Shown: positions 45,192 through 53,761 of the stretch, one piece after another
Position numbering within the stretch: the first letter of the stretch is position 1
Layout of the letters: each line of letters opens with the position of its first letter
Assembly (NCBI GenBank): GCA_963831235.1
Contig: CAWHPS010000035.1
Span: 186,001-250,000 of the forward strand
Origin: CAWHPS01 sp963831235
Lineage (GTDB): Bacteria > Fibrobacterota > OXYB2-FULL-49-7 > JAEUSG01
DNA: 64,000 bases
Direction of reading: 5' to 3'
Notes under the pieces: generated by a model
Seen by the model: the letters and a program-made list of their open reading frames with translations, nothing else
The model's database searches: none
Told to the model about the DNA's origin: nothing
Program-made: the position numbers and the translations under genes

Positions 45192-45515
45192 TGTCCTATA
45201 AAGATAAAAAGATTAGAAAGGCATTTCCATGAATACTTTAATAATGAGTCTGAGAAATTTGCATATCCTGAGTTTTAATTTCTCAGAGAAAATATTATCC
45301 GGAAGCTTTTTACGTCCGGCGGCACTGAGGCTGCCGGCTAATCAATTATTCATTTGTTTTGTTGGCGAGGCCAGAGACGGCTCGGGAAAATTCGGGGCCG
45401 TCTCTGGCCCCGTTCACAAAAAAATCCCCAATTTCAGTCCCGCCGCCTCTGTGCGGCGGGTAAATACATACATTAGCTGTCATACCCTCGTTCATTAATT
45501 TGGATTCATAATTAT
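45192..45515. other. Gene-free stretch with hairpin cluster B
   Basis: A weak 89-codon plus-strand frame here consists mostly of the hairpin repeats and is not credible. The region holds the structured repeats at 45316-45460. Confidence 0.55.
45316..45460. repeat. Cluster B of GC-rich hairpins with conserved 8-nt loop
   Basis: Units: CCGGCGG/CTGCCGG with loop CACTGAGG and one G-T pair (45316-45337); an imperfect unit with loop CAGAGACG (45372-45379); CGGGGC/GCCCCG with loop CGTCTCTG (45393-45412); CCCGCCG/CGGCGGG with loop CCTCTGTG (45439-45460). The second and third can also pair with one another over 13 bp. The loops fit CSTCNSTG as in cluster A. Confidence 0.8.
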
Positions 45516-46100
45516 TTATTTGTACATTATGTCTACTGTTATAACCTTTAATTTATTAAAAGACATTGATAAATAATTTGTTAAAGAATCAGTGCGCAAT
45601 GAATCCATATAGCCGTGTACGATTGTCGCTTCAGACACTGTTGATGTGTAACTCGTACCATAAAAATGTTCGCTCATTAACTTTTGTTTGGAATATATTC
45701 CAAATGAAAATAGATTCATTAAATTTACTGTGTCTGAAACGGGAACAATTAATGCGTAATCAGGCGATTGCAACGAAAGCGACACCTGAAAAGAAGAATC
45801 AAAATACAATTTTGCCTGAGATTCGTTTAAATATTGAATGCTGTCTGGTAATTTTCTAATAATTTCTGGCATTCCATACATGAATGTACTGCTAATTGGT
45901 ATAAAGCTGCCTGGTAAATCGAGGCGTGTTATATTTTTTAATGAATCGTATTGCAATATATTACCGCTTACAGTTTTATGTAGATAGGTAGCTGAATAAG
46001 AGGGTGAAGTAATTGGATCACTTTTCTTGGAGCAAGAAGACAAGCCTATGAATAAGAATAGAAAGAAAAGTGAAATAATGTTGAATTTAAAATAATTCAT
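45516..46100 (-). CDS. Lipoprotein of unknown function (194 aa)
   Basis: From the ATG at 46100 (GAAAGG upstream) the product has a signal sequence ending in LFIGLSSCSKK, a lipobox, followed by a Ser/Asp/Leu-rich body without recognised domain. A longer frame upstream has no ribosome site. It is the last of three lipoprotein genes on the minus strand downstream of the TIGR02147 regulator. Confidence 0.7.
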   Translation of the reverse strand: MNYFKFNIISLFFLFLFIGLSSCSKKSDPITSPSYSATYLHKTVSGNILQYDSLKNITRLDLPGSFIPISSTFMYGMPEIIRKLPDSIQYLNESQAKLYFDSSFQVSLSLQSPDYALIVPVSDTVNLMNLFSFGIYSKQKLMSEHFYGTSYTSTVSEATIVHGYMDSLRTDSLTNYLSMSFNKLKVITVDIMYK

Positions 46101-46260
46101 TTTGCGACCTTTCTTTTGTTTATTATTTGACTTACCATGATATGGTAATGAAATAAGCGGAGACATTAGAGCTTTAAACATTTAGAATCCCTTCTTTTTT
46201 AAGTTTATTGAAAATTAATTTAATAATTTTTTTCCAGCCCAAAAAGTCTTTAATGCAAAA

Positions 46261-47625
46261 TCAATACAAAACAGGCCCCAGATCATATATTCGTATGTAA
46301 AATTCTAGTTGATGATCAGATTTCCCAAAAATATATGGTATTGTTTTTGCGGAGTCTTTGTAATACATCCATAAAGTATCTACAGGTTGCCCATTCTGCT
46401 GAATAATAGCATTTATTGCAAGACCTCTATAATACCGGTCCCAGTTTGTCCCGAAATTCTGATTTTTGATATACCGGAAACTATCGACAACCATATTAGG
46501 ATTAGCATCATCCCAGCCCTGAACATATTGATTGTGTTTTGAAATCATATTATAATAGGTATTTGATTTTTTGCCGGCTTCTTCAATAAAGAAACTATCA
46601 TCATCAGAGCGAAAGTAAAATAAATTCATATTTATAAACATATAAGAGGCGCTATCAATAAAAGATTTCCAGGCAATATATTTATCCAAAGAAAAATGCA
46701 AATCCGCAAATTCTTTATCACTAGTTGATATTTGATGACGTGGTTTTACTGTATCAGGATTAATATTATATGGCCCAAGATATTCACTGCAATCTGTTGA
46801 TGAAAATGTTCCAAGCTTGTTACCAATTTCATCTGTCCAGTCTTCTTTTCCAAAATCATAATATTCTTTAATTTTTACCGAGTCAGTCGTCCATATTAAT
46901 CCAATCATACCATGAATATCAAAAGAATCCCCAAAAACTTCTTCAAGCTCAATCTTGAATTTATCTGCATAAAATTGACCAGCCGGAACATTCACATTTT
47001 CCTTGCCAATATATGTCCGTCTCATCCATAAGTTTCCATGCGGGTCCCCATCAGTTCTATAATAATAGCTTTGTCCTGGTTTAAGAGAAAAAATAAAGAG
47101 TGTGGTAAAATCATTAAAAACAGTTGTATCGTATTTGTCATTATTTGATTTTGCCAAGCCCCTTTTTTTTGAAAATGCAGCTAAAAGGTGTTTGTAGTAG
47201 TTTGATTGACTAATTGATGGAGTTAAACAGTAATTACTATTTGTCTTAAATAATCCGCCTGGAGGAAGAAAGACTCCATCTCTGAAGGTATATAATAGAA
47301 CCGAATCAACTCCCCAATAAACAGCACATCGTTCAGTAAAAGGTGATACATCAAAAGCCCCAATATCGTAAAAATCGCAATTAACGATTGTAAAAACCTT
47401 ATCATTAATCAAGGTTTCTGCAACTGCATTATAGTTGAAATATCCACCAATAGTGTCATCATCAAAGGCTTTCTGTCCACTGTCACTAATTAATATCATA
47501 AATCGTTGATAAGACCACTTCTGGCCAATTTTAAAACGGTTGTGGGGAGTGGAATTTGTAATTGTATTCTGGGTACATCCAAAAAAAAGCACCATTACCA
47601 AAGCAATCATTAATAATTTAAACAT
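46261..47625 (-). CDS. Large lipoprotein of unknown function (454 aa)
   Basis: The signal sequence MFKLLMIALVMVLFFGCTQN carries a lipobox at Cys17. The remainder is rich in Tyr, Asp and Phe, beta-like, without catalytic motifs that I recognise; it is presumably displayed at the outer membrane or periplasm. It lies 11 nt after the preceding lipoprotein gene, so the two are co-transcribed. Confidence 0.7.
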   Translation of the reverse strand: MFKLLMIALVMVLFFGCTQNTITNSTPHNRFKIGQKWSYQRFMILISDSGQKAFDDDTIGGYFNYNAVAETLINDKVFTIVNCDFYDIGAFDVSPFTERCAVYWGVDSVLLYTFRDGVFLPPGGLFKTNSNYCLTPSISQSNYYKHLLAAFSKKRGLAKSNNDKYDTTVFNDFTTLFIFSLKPGQSYYYRTDGDPHGNLWMRRTYIGKENVNVPAGQFYADKFKIELEEVFGDSFDIHGMIGLIWTTDSVKIKEYYDFGKEDWTDEIGNKLGTFSSTDCSEYLGPYNINPDTVKPRHQISTSDKEFADLHFSLDKYIAWKSFIDSASYMFINMNLFYFRSDDDSFFIEEAGKKSNTYYNMISKHNQYVQGWDDANPNMVVDSFRYIKNQNFGTNWDRYYRGLAINAIIQQNGQPVDTLWMYYKDSAKTIPYIFGKSDHQLEFYIRIYDLGPVLY

Positions 47626-47636
47626 AAATACTCTCC

Positions 47637-48341
47637 TTAAAAGTTAATAGGTTTACTTATGGTTTCAATAAATAATGTATCAGTTTTAACAATTTTTATT
47701 GGTACAATAGCTACATTAATAACAGTATCAACACCTGTTTCCAAATAATAAATTTGGTTATTTCCATAATAATACGTGTTTAATTTCCTGTATTCGGCAA
47801 TTAAATCGTATGAACCAGCTGGTACACCATAAATTGTAAATTCCCCTGTCTGGTTGGTTGAAGTAAAAAAAGAAGTGCCTGGCAAATATACAGTGCAAAA
47901 GGATAAAAGAGCCGGATCATTGTTAATTATAACCTTGCCTGAAATACCTCCAGTTGTCTTTATTATTCCTAACCCTAAGGATTTGGTGGAATCTTCAGAT
48001 AATGAGAATTGAGTAAAAGCAATTCCGCGTTTTTCATCAAGCATAGCGATTAAGGTATAGTTGCCTGATTCTATGTTTTCTATTCTGAAAAGTCCAAGAT
48101 CACTTACAACCGCACTTTTGGAAAACCCCCGAATCATTCTTGGATCATAATTCGAAGCATATAGACATATTTTTAAACCATTCATTGAATTCCCATTTGC
48201 ATCTATAATTCTTCCCGTAACAGCGTTTCCAGCTTTTCCAACAGATCCCGCTATATCGCCAGGATGTTTGCTGTCGCATCCGGTAAAACAAAGAAAAAAT
48301 GCTGAAAATAAAAATCCAAACAAACCTTTATTTATCACCAT
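47637..48341 (-). CDS. Lipoprotein with repeated carboxypeptidase-regulatory-like domains
   Basis: The 234-aa product has a lipobox (FFLCFTGCDSK). Two beta-sandwich repeats follow: AVTGRIIDANGNSMNGLKI ... LGLFRIENIESGNYTL and GISGKVIINNDPALL ... TGEFTIYGVPAGSYDL. This is the same fold as at the start of the lipoprotein at 16246. Its start overlaps the regulator gene's end by 14 nt. Confidence 0.78.
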   Translation of the reverse strand: MVINKGLFGFLFSAFFLCFTGCDSKHPGDIAGSVGKAGNAVTGRIIDANGNSMNGLKICLYASNYDPRMIRGFSKSAVVSDLGLFRIENIESGNYTLIAMLDEKRGIAFTQFSLSEDSTKSLGLGIIKTTGGISGKVIINNDPALLSFCTVYLPGTSFFTSTNQTGEFTIYGVPAGSYDLIAEYRKLNTYYYGNNQIYYLETGVDTVINVAIVPIKIVKTDTLFIETISKPINF

Positions 48342-49167
48342 CTGTCCTTTCTTGTATTAATGGAAACATCTGAAAATTCATCTGATATACCTTATCAGCC
48401 TGGTTTTTATCATCTTCGATAATTTTAATCAATTCGTTTTCGAAATCTACAAAATGTTTCTTGAGCTTTGTAAAGCATTCTTCAGAAAAACTTGCAGTAA
48501 GCGAACTAATTTCTCTTTTTTCCGACTCAAAATTATCAATAGCCTCTTTTGCAAGACCTATCATTTGCCTGTGAAATTCCCTTACAGAATGAGATCGAAC
48601 TTCATCTCCTGTTGATATTGCTGTGTTAACCGGCACCCATTTATTGGTTTTATCCCTTTTTATAAATCCGAGTGCTTCAAGGAGCGTAAGAGATCTTCTG
48701 GCTTCTTTTGGTTTTATTGTTGGCTTAAGCTTTTTTGCAATCCAAACCGGATTTTCTTTGAATCCATTCAGGCTTATCATCTCCCTTATGGCATGATGGT
48801 ACCATTTACTGTAAAATTCAAATTGCTCTTTTTCAATGATCTTTATTGAAGGACCGCCTGCTTGTTTCAACAATTCCTTATAAAGGCGATCCTTTTCCAA
48901 TGTTGTCTGTGCCTGGTTGAATCTGACTAATGCCCTGAAATAAGTGGCCTCTTTGTCACTTAACTTCATTGCTGTTACAAATTGTTCCACGCTTGATTCA
49001 GTGAGGTTACGTTTGCCCTTCATTACATACAATAACCAACTTGAAGATGGAGACCCGGCTTTTTTTGCAAAATACCTATACGAAAAATATCTATGCTTAC
49101 GTTTGCATTCAGCATAGTAATCTTTAAGATATTGACGGTAATTATTGTATTCGAAGATGGGCTTCAT
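48328..49167 (-). CDS. TIGR02147-family (DUF4423) regulator-like protein
   Basis: The 279-aa cytosolic protein begins with the family signature PIFEYNNYRQYLKDYYAECK and YFSYRYFAKKAGSPSSSWLLYVMKGKRNLT, an HTH-like segment, followed by ALVRFNQAQTTLEKDRLYKEL and a helical C-terminal region. The family was first noted as a Fibrobacter paralogue group and is thought to regulate transcription. It overlaps the downstream lipoprotein gene, pointing to common control of the lipoprotein operon. Confidence 0.85.
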   Translation of the reverse strand: MKPIFEYNNYRQYLKDYYAECKRKHRYFSYRYFAKKAGSPSSSWLLYVMKGKRNLTESSVEQFVTAMKLSDKEATYFRALVRFNQAQTTLEKDRLYKELLKQAGGPSIKIIEKEQFEFYSKWYHHAIREMISLNGFKENPVWIAKKLKPTIKPKEARRSLTLLEALGFIKRDKTNKWVPVNTAISTGDEVRSHSVREFHRQMIGLAKEAIDNFESEKREISSLTASFSEECFTKLKKHFVDFENELIKIIEDDKNQADKVYQMNFQMFPLIQERTDGDK

Positions 49168-49307
49168 GCTTATAGAAATAAAACATTACCTTAGGGTATT
49201 ACAAGATGTTTATGGATTGAAACTTTTAAAATGTTATCAATCTGTTTACACTTATCATAGTACAATATTTAATATTATAATTAAATTGACTACTATTTGT
49301 TAACATT

Positions 49308-49360
49308 CCCCTTCCCTTTTTCCTTCAAGAAAAAGGGAAGGGGTCAGGGGATGGGTTTGC
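49308..49360. repeat. Dispersed hairpin repeat, copy 2
   Basis: A perfect 15-bp stem (CCCCTTCCCTTTTTC / GAAAAAGGGAAGGGG, 49308-49343) with loop CTTCAA is followed by TCAGGGGATGGGTTT. The arm and outer sequence match the repeat at 19477-19540. It lies between the divergent regulator gene and the secreted protein gene. Confidence 0.7.
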
Positions 49361-49443
49361 AGTCTTGTTGTAAATTTACAATGCTATTTATAACCAAAAC
49401 GATTTTCTGGAAAGGATTACTATTTATATGATATTTTATTGCA

Positions 49444-50355
49444 ATGAAATTGTTTATTCTTCTAATGCTGATTCAGTATCCGGTTTTTTCCGCTATTTTT
49501 CCCTGTCCTTCAAATCTCAAGATAATTTACGGTGAACAGAGCCTTGATTTAACGTGGGATGTTATTCCGGATGCCAAAGGATATAATATTTACACTGCGT
49601 CAAGTCCTGGTCTTTCAATGTCAAAAAAACGGAAGATAAATCAAACGCTCATTACATCAGGCAGCCACTTTACATATATATGGGATTATGAAGATGGTAA
49701 ACGTGAACGTAAGATTAAGGGAAGACTTCATTATCTGTCTGTGACTGCGGTTTACGAAAAGAAAGGTCGAGTTGTAGAAAGCAAACCATGCCCGGAAATG
49801 GATGATTTTTATTTTAACGGTTTTTCCAATATTGATTCTATAGATAAAATCACCAGAATTCTGAAACATGTCCAGATATCGCCTCCCCTTCCAATAGAAG
49901 CGCATATTAATAAAGCTCAGGATTTTATAAACTTCATGGTTACAAAGGGCCGAAACCTTTTGGATGAGACAAAGTCAAAGATTGATCCTCTTCAGGTTGG
50001 GGCATGTGCGCCGGTTTCAACAATCCTTATAAAGCTTTTACAGGAAGATGGTTTATACGCAAACAGGATTGAAGGGAACTTCATAAATGAATATCATACT
50101 TTTGTGATGATAAATCTCGACAGTGTTGAATATGTGGTTGATTTTACAGCAGACCAGTTCACGCCAGGTGTAATTCCCGTAATTTTTCCAAGAGACATGA
50201 GCCATCTTGATGCAAACGGTAAATTGTCAGCCGAAGGCAGGGATATATATCTTATAGGAAAAATTTATTCACCAGAGCAATCAGATCTTGCTGATAATGA
50301 TATTGCCCAACTATACCGCGAAATTTATAATAAGGTATCGGATAAAAAACAATAA
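49444..50355 (+). CDS. Secreted FN3-like and transglutaminase-like protein
   Basis: The 303-aa product has a signal peptide (MKLFILLMLIQYPVFSAIF), a fibronectin-III-like domain (LDLTWDVIPDAKGYNIY), and a transglutaminase-like papain-fold domain with triad candidates C188 (VGACAPVS), H218 (NEYHTFVMI) and D233 (VVDFTADQ). The fold occurs in proteases and amidases; activity here is unknown. It shares a TYIWDY..GK..RK motif with the small exported protein encoded 21 nt downstream. Confidence 0.72.
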   Translation: MKLFILLMLIQYPVFSAIFPCPSNLKIIYGEQSLDLTWDVIPDAKGYNIYTASSPGLSMSKKRKINQTLITSGSHFTYIWDYEDGKRERKIKGRLHYLSVTAVYEKKGRVVESKPCPEMDDFYFNGFSNIDSIDKITRILKHVQISPPLPIEAHINKAQDFINFMVTKGRNLLDETKSKIDPLQVGACAPVSTILIKLLQEDGLYANRIEGNFINEYHTFVMINLDSVEYVVDFTADQFTPGVIPVIFPRDMSHLDANGKLSAEGRDIYLIGKIYSPEQSDLADNDIAQLYREIYNKVSDKKQ

Positions 50356-50376
50356 ATCAATTCCATAGGAGGCAAT

Positions 50377-50655
50377 ATGAATATTTCAAAGACCCCTGCT
50401 TTTGCATTGCTGTTTATAATAGCTGTTTGTCTTTTGAAAATAACTTTTTTTCCTAATAACAATGCTTCCATCGTGCCTGCTGTGAGTGCAGAAAGCGGCC
50501 CCACGGAAATCAGCAAAAACACTGAAAAAATGATTACATCCGGAGAAAACGGTTCGGTAACCTATGTATGGGATTATACCGGCAAAACACAGGTTAGAAA
50601 ATATTATATTGAAGGTGGAAAGCTGAAATTAAAGGTTTTTGATATGGAAAACTAA
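50377..50655 (+). CDS. Small exported protein (92 aa)
   Basis: An N-terminal hydrophobic segment (residues 8-25) suggests export or membrane anchoring. The C-terminal half holds TYVWDYTGKTQVRKYYIEGG, similar to a segment of the preceding 303-aa protein. AGGAGG precedes the ATG. Function unknown; it is probably co-transcribed with its neighbour. Confidence 0.68.
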   Translation: MNISKTPAFALLFIIAVCLLKITFFPNNNASIVPAVSAESGPTEISKNTEKMITSGENGSVTYVWDYTGKTQVRKYYIEGGKLKLKVFDMEN

Positions 50656-50735
50656 TAATCCCACCCCTGCTGGCAAAAATGAATTTAACTTTGATTTTCC
50701 TGGTTAGGATATGGGTTTAACTTAATGGAGATGGC

Positions 50736-53666
50736 ATGAAAAAAAATCTTAAAAAACTCCTGATAGGCATTGGCGGAGGCATTTTAATAGCGGGTTTTAT
50801 TACTGTTTTCATGCATAATCTTCTGCCCGGCCTCACAGATCTCTGGAATAATCTCGAAAACAAGACCTACGATTTACGATACATTCTAAAATACCGCGAT
50901 CAGCAAGCCGGAAATCTCTCCTTATCACAGGGTGTTCAAACTCAAAGCCTTTTCGAGGATGTTGTGATAACAGATATAGATGAAAGAAGCATGCTTGCGG
51001 AAAACATGGGTCTCTATTACAAATGGCCACGGAGCGTCCAGAGTGACCTCGTCCAGTATTTAAAAAGCGGTAATGCCGCAACAACGGTTTTTGATATTCA
51101 TTTTAATGATGCGGATTATGGAAAAAAGGAAACGAATCGTATATTGTCAATATTAAAGCAGGAAGGCGGAAGTGATTATAGTCGACTTGAACCAATAATA
51201 CATCGCGGCGTCAATTTTGACAGCATATTTGTTTACGGCACAAAAAAGGCTGGAAATGTAATCCATGCCATGATTCTGAACGATTCGATAAATTACGCCA
51301 ATAAATCTGATTATATTGCGCGTACCACTGAAAAACACCACGAGGAATCAAATCCCAGTTCAACCACACGCATGGAGGGATCTGTTTCCGAGTATCTTCA
51401 CGATAAACCGGTTCTTGATGGTGCATTTCCAGCCCTTGCACAGGCCGCAGACCGTATTGGGCTTGTGAATGTAGAGGCTGATCAGGATGGTATTCACCGC
51501 ACCATGCCGTTATTGTATAGATTCAGAAACCATGTCTATCCGGTTTTGTCGCTCCAGACCTGTCTTAAGGTAATGGGAAAAACCTTGAAGGAGGTAACTT
51601 TTATCCCGGGAAAGTATCTGGATATTGGTAAGCCCTTTTATCTTGAAAAAGAATCGGATGGAAGCCTTAAGGTCAGCTACCCTGGTGTAAACGAGCTTAT
51701 GATACGCAAGATGATATCCCGTGCTGATGAAATAAAAAAGCTGAAAGAAGGTTTAAGCCTTTCAATTACCTCTCGGATGGTCATAACTCGTGATAATACA
51801 GGAACAATTAGCCTTGAAATTCCAGAAGGGACGCTTTCATTTTCGTCAATACGTGACTTAAATGGCATTTCCGAAAAACAACTTGCCGCATTGCCTCTCA
51901 ATGAGCCTTCACCCATAACTGAGGCAACAGGCGTTCTGCGTACAGGCGAGAATGAATTTACAATTGTTGAAATACAGAATAAGGAAAAGAGTATCGAATA
52001 CATTCCCCTGTCAACTTTGGCAAATATCTCTTCTCTTGATGGAAAGCGAGTAATGGCGCTTAAAAACAATGAATCATGGACAGTTTGCGAGAACCTCTCG
52101 GTTTCGAGAAAAGCAGCCGGACTTACCACAGAATATATCTTACTGCGTGGGAAAACGCTTGATGAGCTCCTTTTGAAAACAGCCGCAGACCTTGATAATC
52201 TTAAACCTGGAAACCGGATGGAGATGGGCAATCCGATTCGTATTCCTGTTGATCAAAATGCCCGTATGCGAATCAATTATAAAGGCCTTGCAAGGGTGAC
52301 CTTCAAGACCGTTTCTTTCTATGATATCTGGGCAAAAAGAGTTCCGAGTGAATATTTCTGCGGCAAGATATTTCTTGTCGGGTCCGCTGCTGTGTCCATG
52401 GGCGATATTGTAAATGCACCGGTTGGTAAAACATATCCAGGTGTTGAAATTCATGCAACAGCAATCACTGATATCCTGAACAATGACTTTATGAATGATG
52501 TTGATCCTAAAACCATGTTTTTGATTATTGCCTTCTTATGCATTGTCATAACAACAATATCTTTAATTATTAAACCGATATTTTCAGCCCCAATTGTGGT
52601 TGTTGTCGCTATCTTGTATTTTGCAAGGACAATGACCTCCTTTAACGATCAAAACCTTAATTTTGAAGTAGTGCGTCCCGTTTTTGGAATGATTGCATCA
52701 TTTGTGTTTGCTCTCATATACCGATATATAACAGAGGAAAAAGACAAGAAATTCCTTAAAGCCACGTTCGCAAACTATTTGTCCCCTGAACTCATCGATC
52801 AAATGTACGAGAAAAAGCAATTTCCCCAGCTTGGAGGTGATGAAGCTGTGTGCACTGCATACTTTACTGATATTCAGGGTTTTTCAACCTTTTCAGAAAA
52901 ACTTGGAAGCCCTACCCGGCTTGTTGAGCTTTTAAACGAATATTTAAGTGGCATGACCGATATCCTTATGGAAAAAGGCGGTACACTCGACAAATATATA
53001 GGAGATGCCATTGTCGCAATTTTCGGCGCACCATTGAAGCTTGCTGATCATGCGGACAAGGCTTGTTTGACGGCAATAGGTATGCAGAAGAAGCTGGCTG
53101 AACTTCGGGAAAAATGGAAATCCGAAGGGGATAAATGGCCTGAAATAGTTCATATAATGCGTATGCGAATCGGAATCAACTCGGGGAATATTGTTACTGG
53201 CAACATGGGTTCAAAGAAAAGGATGAATTATACCATGATGGGTGACCCGGTAAACCTCGCTGCCCGCCTTGAGTCAGCCTCAAAGCAATACGGGGTTTTC
53301 ACCATGTTTTCGCATTTTACCCGGGAGCTGATTGGAGATAGATACGATATAAGGGAACTTGACAAAATAACCGTAATGGGGAAGAGTGAACCCGTGACTG
53401 TTTACGAACTCCTTGATGAAAAGGGCAAGTCCCCTCAAAACATAATTGAAATCATGGGTATGTTTAATGAAGGCTTGCAGTTCTATAAAAAGCAGGAATG
53501 GGACAAGGCAATAGAGATTTTCTCTAAATCATATAAACTTGAAAAGGAATGGCGACCCGATCAAAAGACCAACCCCAGTAAGCTCTATGTCGGACGTTGC
53601 GAACAGTTCAAGCTTGACCCACCCGGCCAGGATTGGGACGGTGTATATAAGCTTACATCAAAATAA
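50736..53666 (+). CDS. CHASE2-domain adenylate/guanylate cyclase
   Basis: A 976-aa membrane receptor-cyclase. One N-terminal membrane helix precedes an extracytoplasmic CHASE2 sensor (to about residue 585; VVITDIDERSM, YPGVEIHATAI), then three membrane helices (~590-665) and a class III cyclase domain: metal-binding D712 (FTDIQGFS) and D757 (LDKYIGDAI), and transition-state residues in GDPVNLAARLESASK. The Lys before YIGDA favours adenylate cyclase. A TPR-like C-terminal tail follows (EGLQFYKKQEWDKAIEIF). Confidence 0.93.
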   Translation: MKKNLKKLLIGIGGGILIAGFITVFMHNLLPGLTDLWNNLENKTYDLRYILKYRDQQAGNLSLSQGVQTQSLFEDVVITDIDERSMLAENMGLYYKWPRSVQSDLVQYLKSGNAATTVFDIHFNDADYGKKETNRILSILKQEGGSDYSRLEPIIHRGVNFDSIFVYGTKKAGNVIHAMILNDSINYANKSDYIARTTEKHHEESNPSSTTRMEGSVSEYLHDKPVLDGAFPALAQAADRIGLVNVEADQDGIHRTMPLLYRFRNHVYPVLSLQTCLKVMGKTLKEVTFIPGKYLDIGKPFYLEKESDGSLKVSYPGVNELMIRKMISRADEIKKLKEGLSLSITSRMVITRDNTGTISLEIPEGTLSFSSIRDLNGISEKQLAALPLNEPSPITEATGVLRTGENEFTIVEIQNKEKSIEYIPLSTLANISSLDGKRVMALKNNESWTVCENLSVSRKAAGLTTEYILLRGKTLDELLLKTAADLDNLKPGNRMEMGNPIRIPVDQNARMRINYKGLARVTFKTVSFYDIWAKRVPSEYFCGKIFLVGSAAVSMGDIVNAPVGKTYPGVEIHATAITDILNNDFMNDVDPKTMFLIIAFLCIVITTISLIIKPIFSAPIVVVVAILYFARTMTSFNDQNLNFEVVRPVFGMIASFVFALIYRYITEEKDKKFLKATFANYLSPELIDQMYEKKQFPQLGGDEAVCTAYFTDIQGFSTFSEKLGSPTRLVELLNEYLSGMTDILMEKGGTLDKYIGDAIVAIFGAPLKLADHADKACLTAIGMQKKLAELREKWKSEGDKWPEIVHIMRMRIGINSGNIVTGNMGSKKRMNYTMMGDPVNLAARLESASKQYGVFTMFSHFTRELIGDRYDIRELDKITVMGKSEPVTVYELLDEKGKSPQNIIEIMGMFNEGLQFYKKQEWDKAIEIFSKSYKLEKEWRPDQKTNPSKLYVGRCEQFKLDPPGQDWDGVYKLTSK

Positions 53667-53761
53667 TAAGGGAAAATAATTACATATTGATAGGGCTTAA
53701 ACTGGACAATTCGCCATAATGGAATTATATTATAGCAAATCCAGGAATATGGAATACTAAA

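Noticed and set aside
45229..45498. 89-codon plus-strand gene over hairpin cluster B
   Set aside because: Its sequence is largely made by the palindromic repeats and lacks start signals or similarity.
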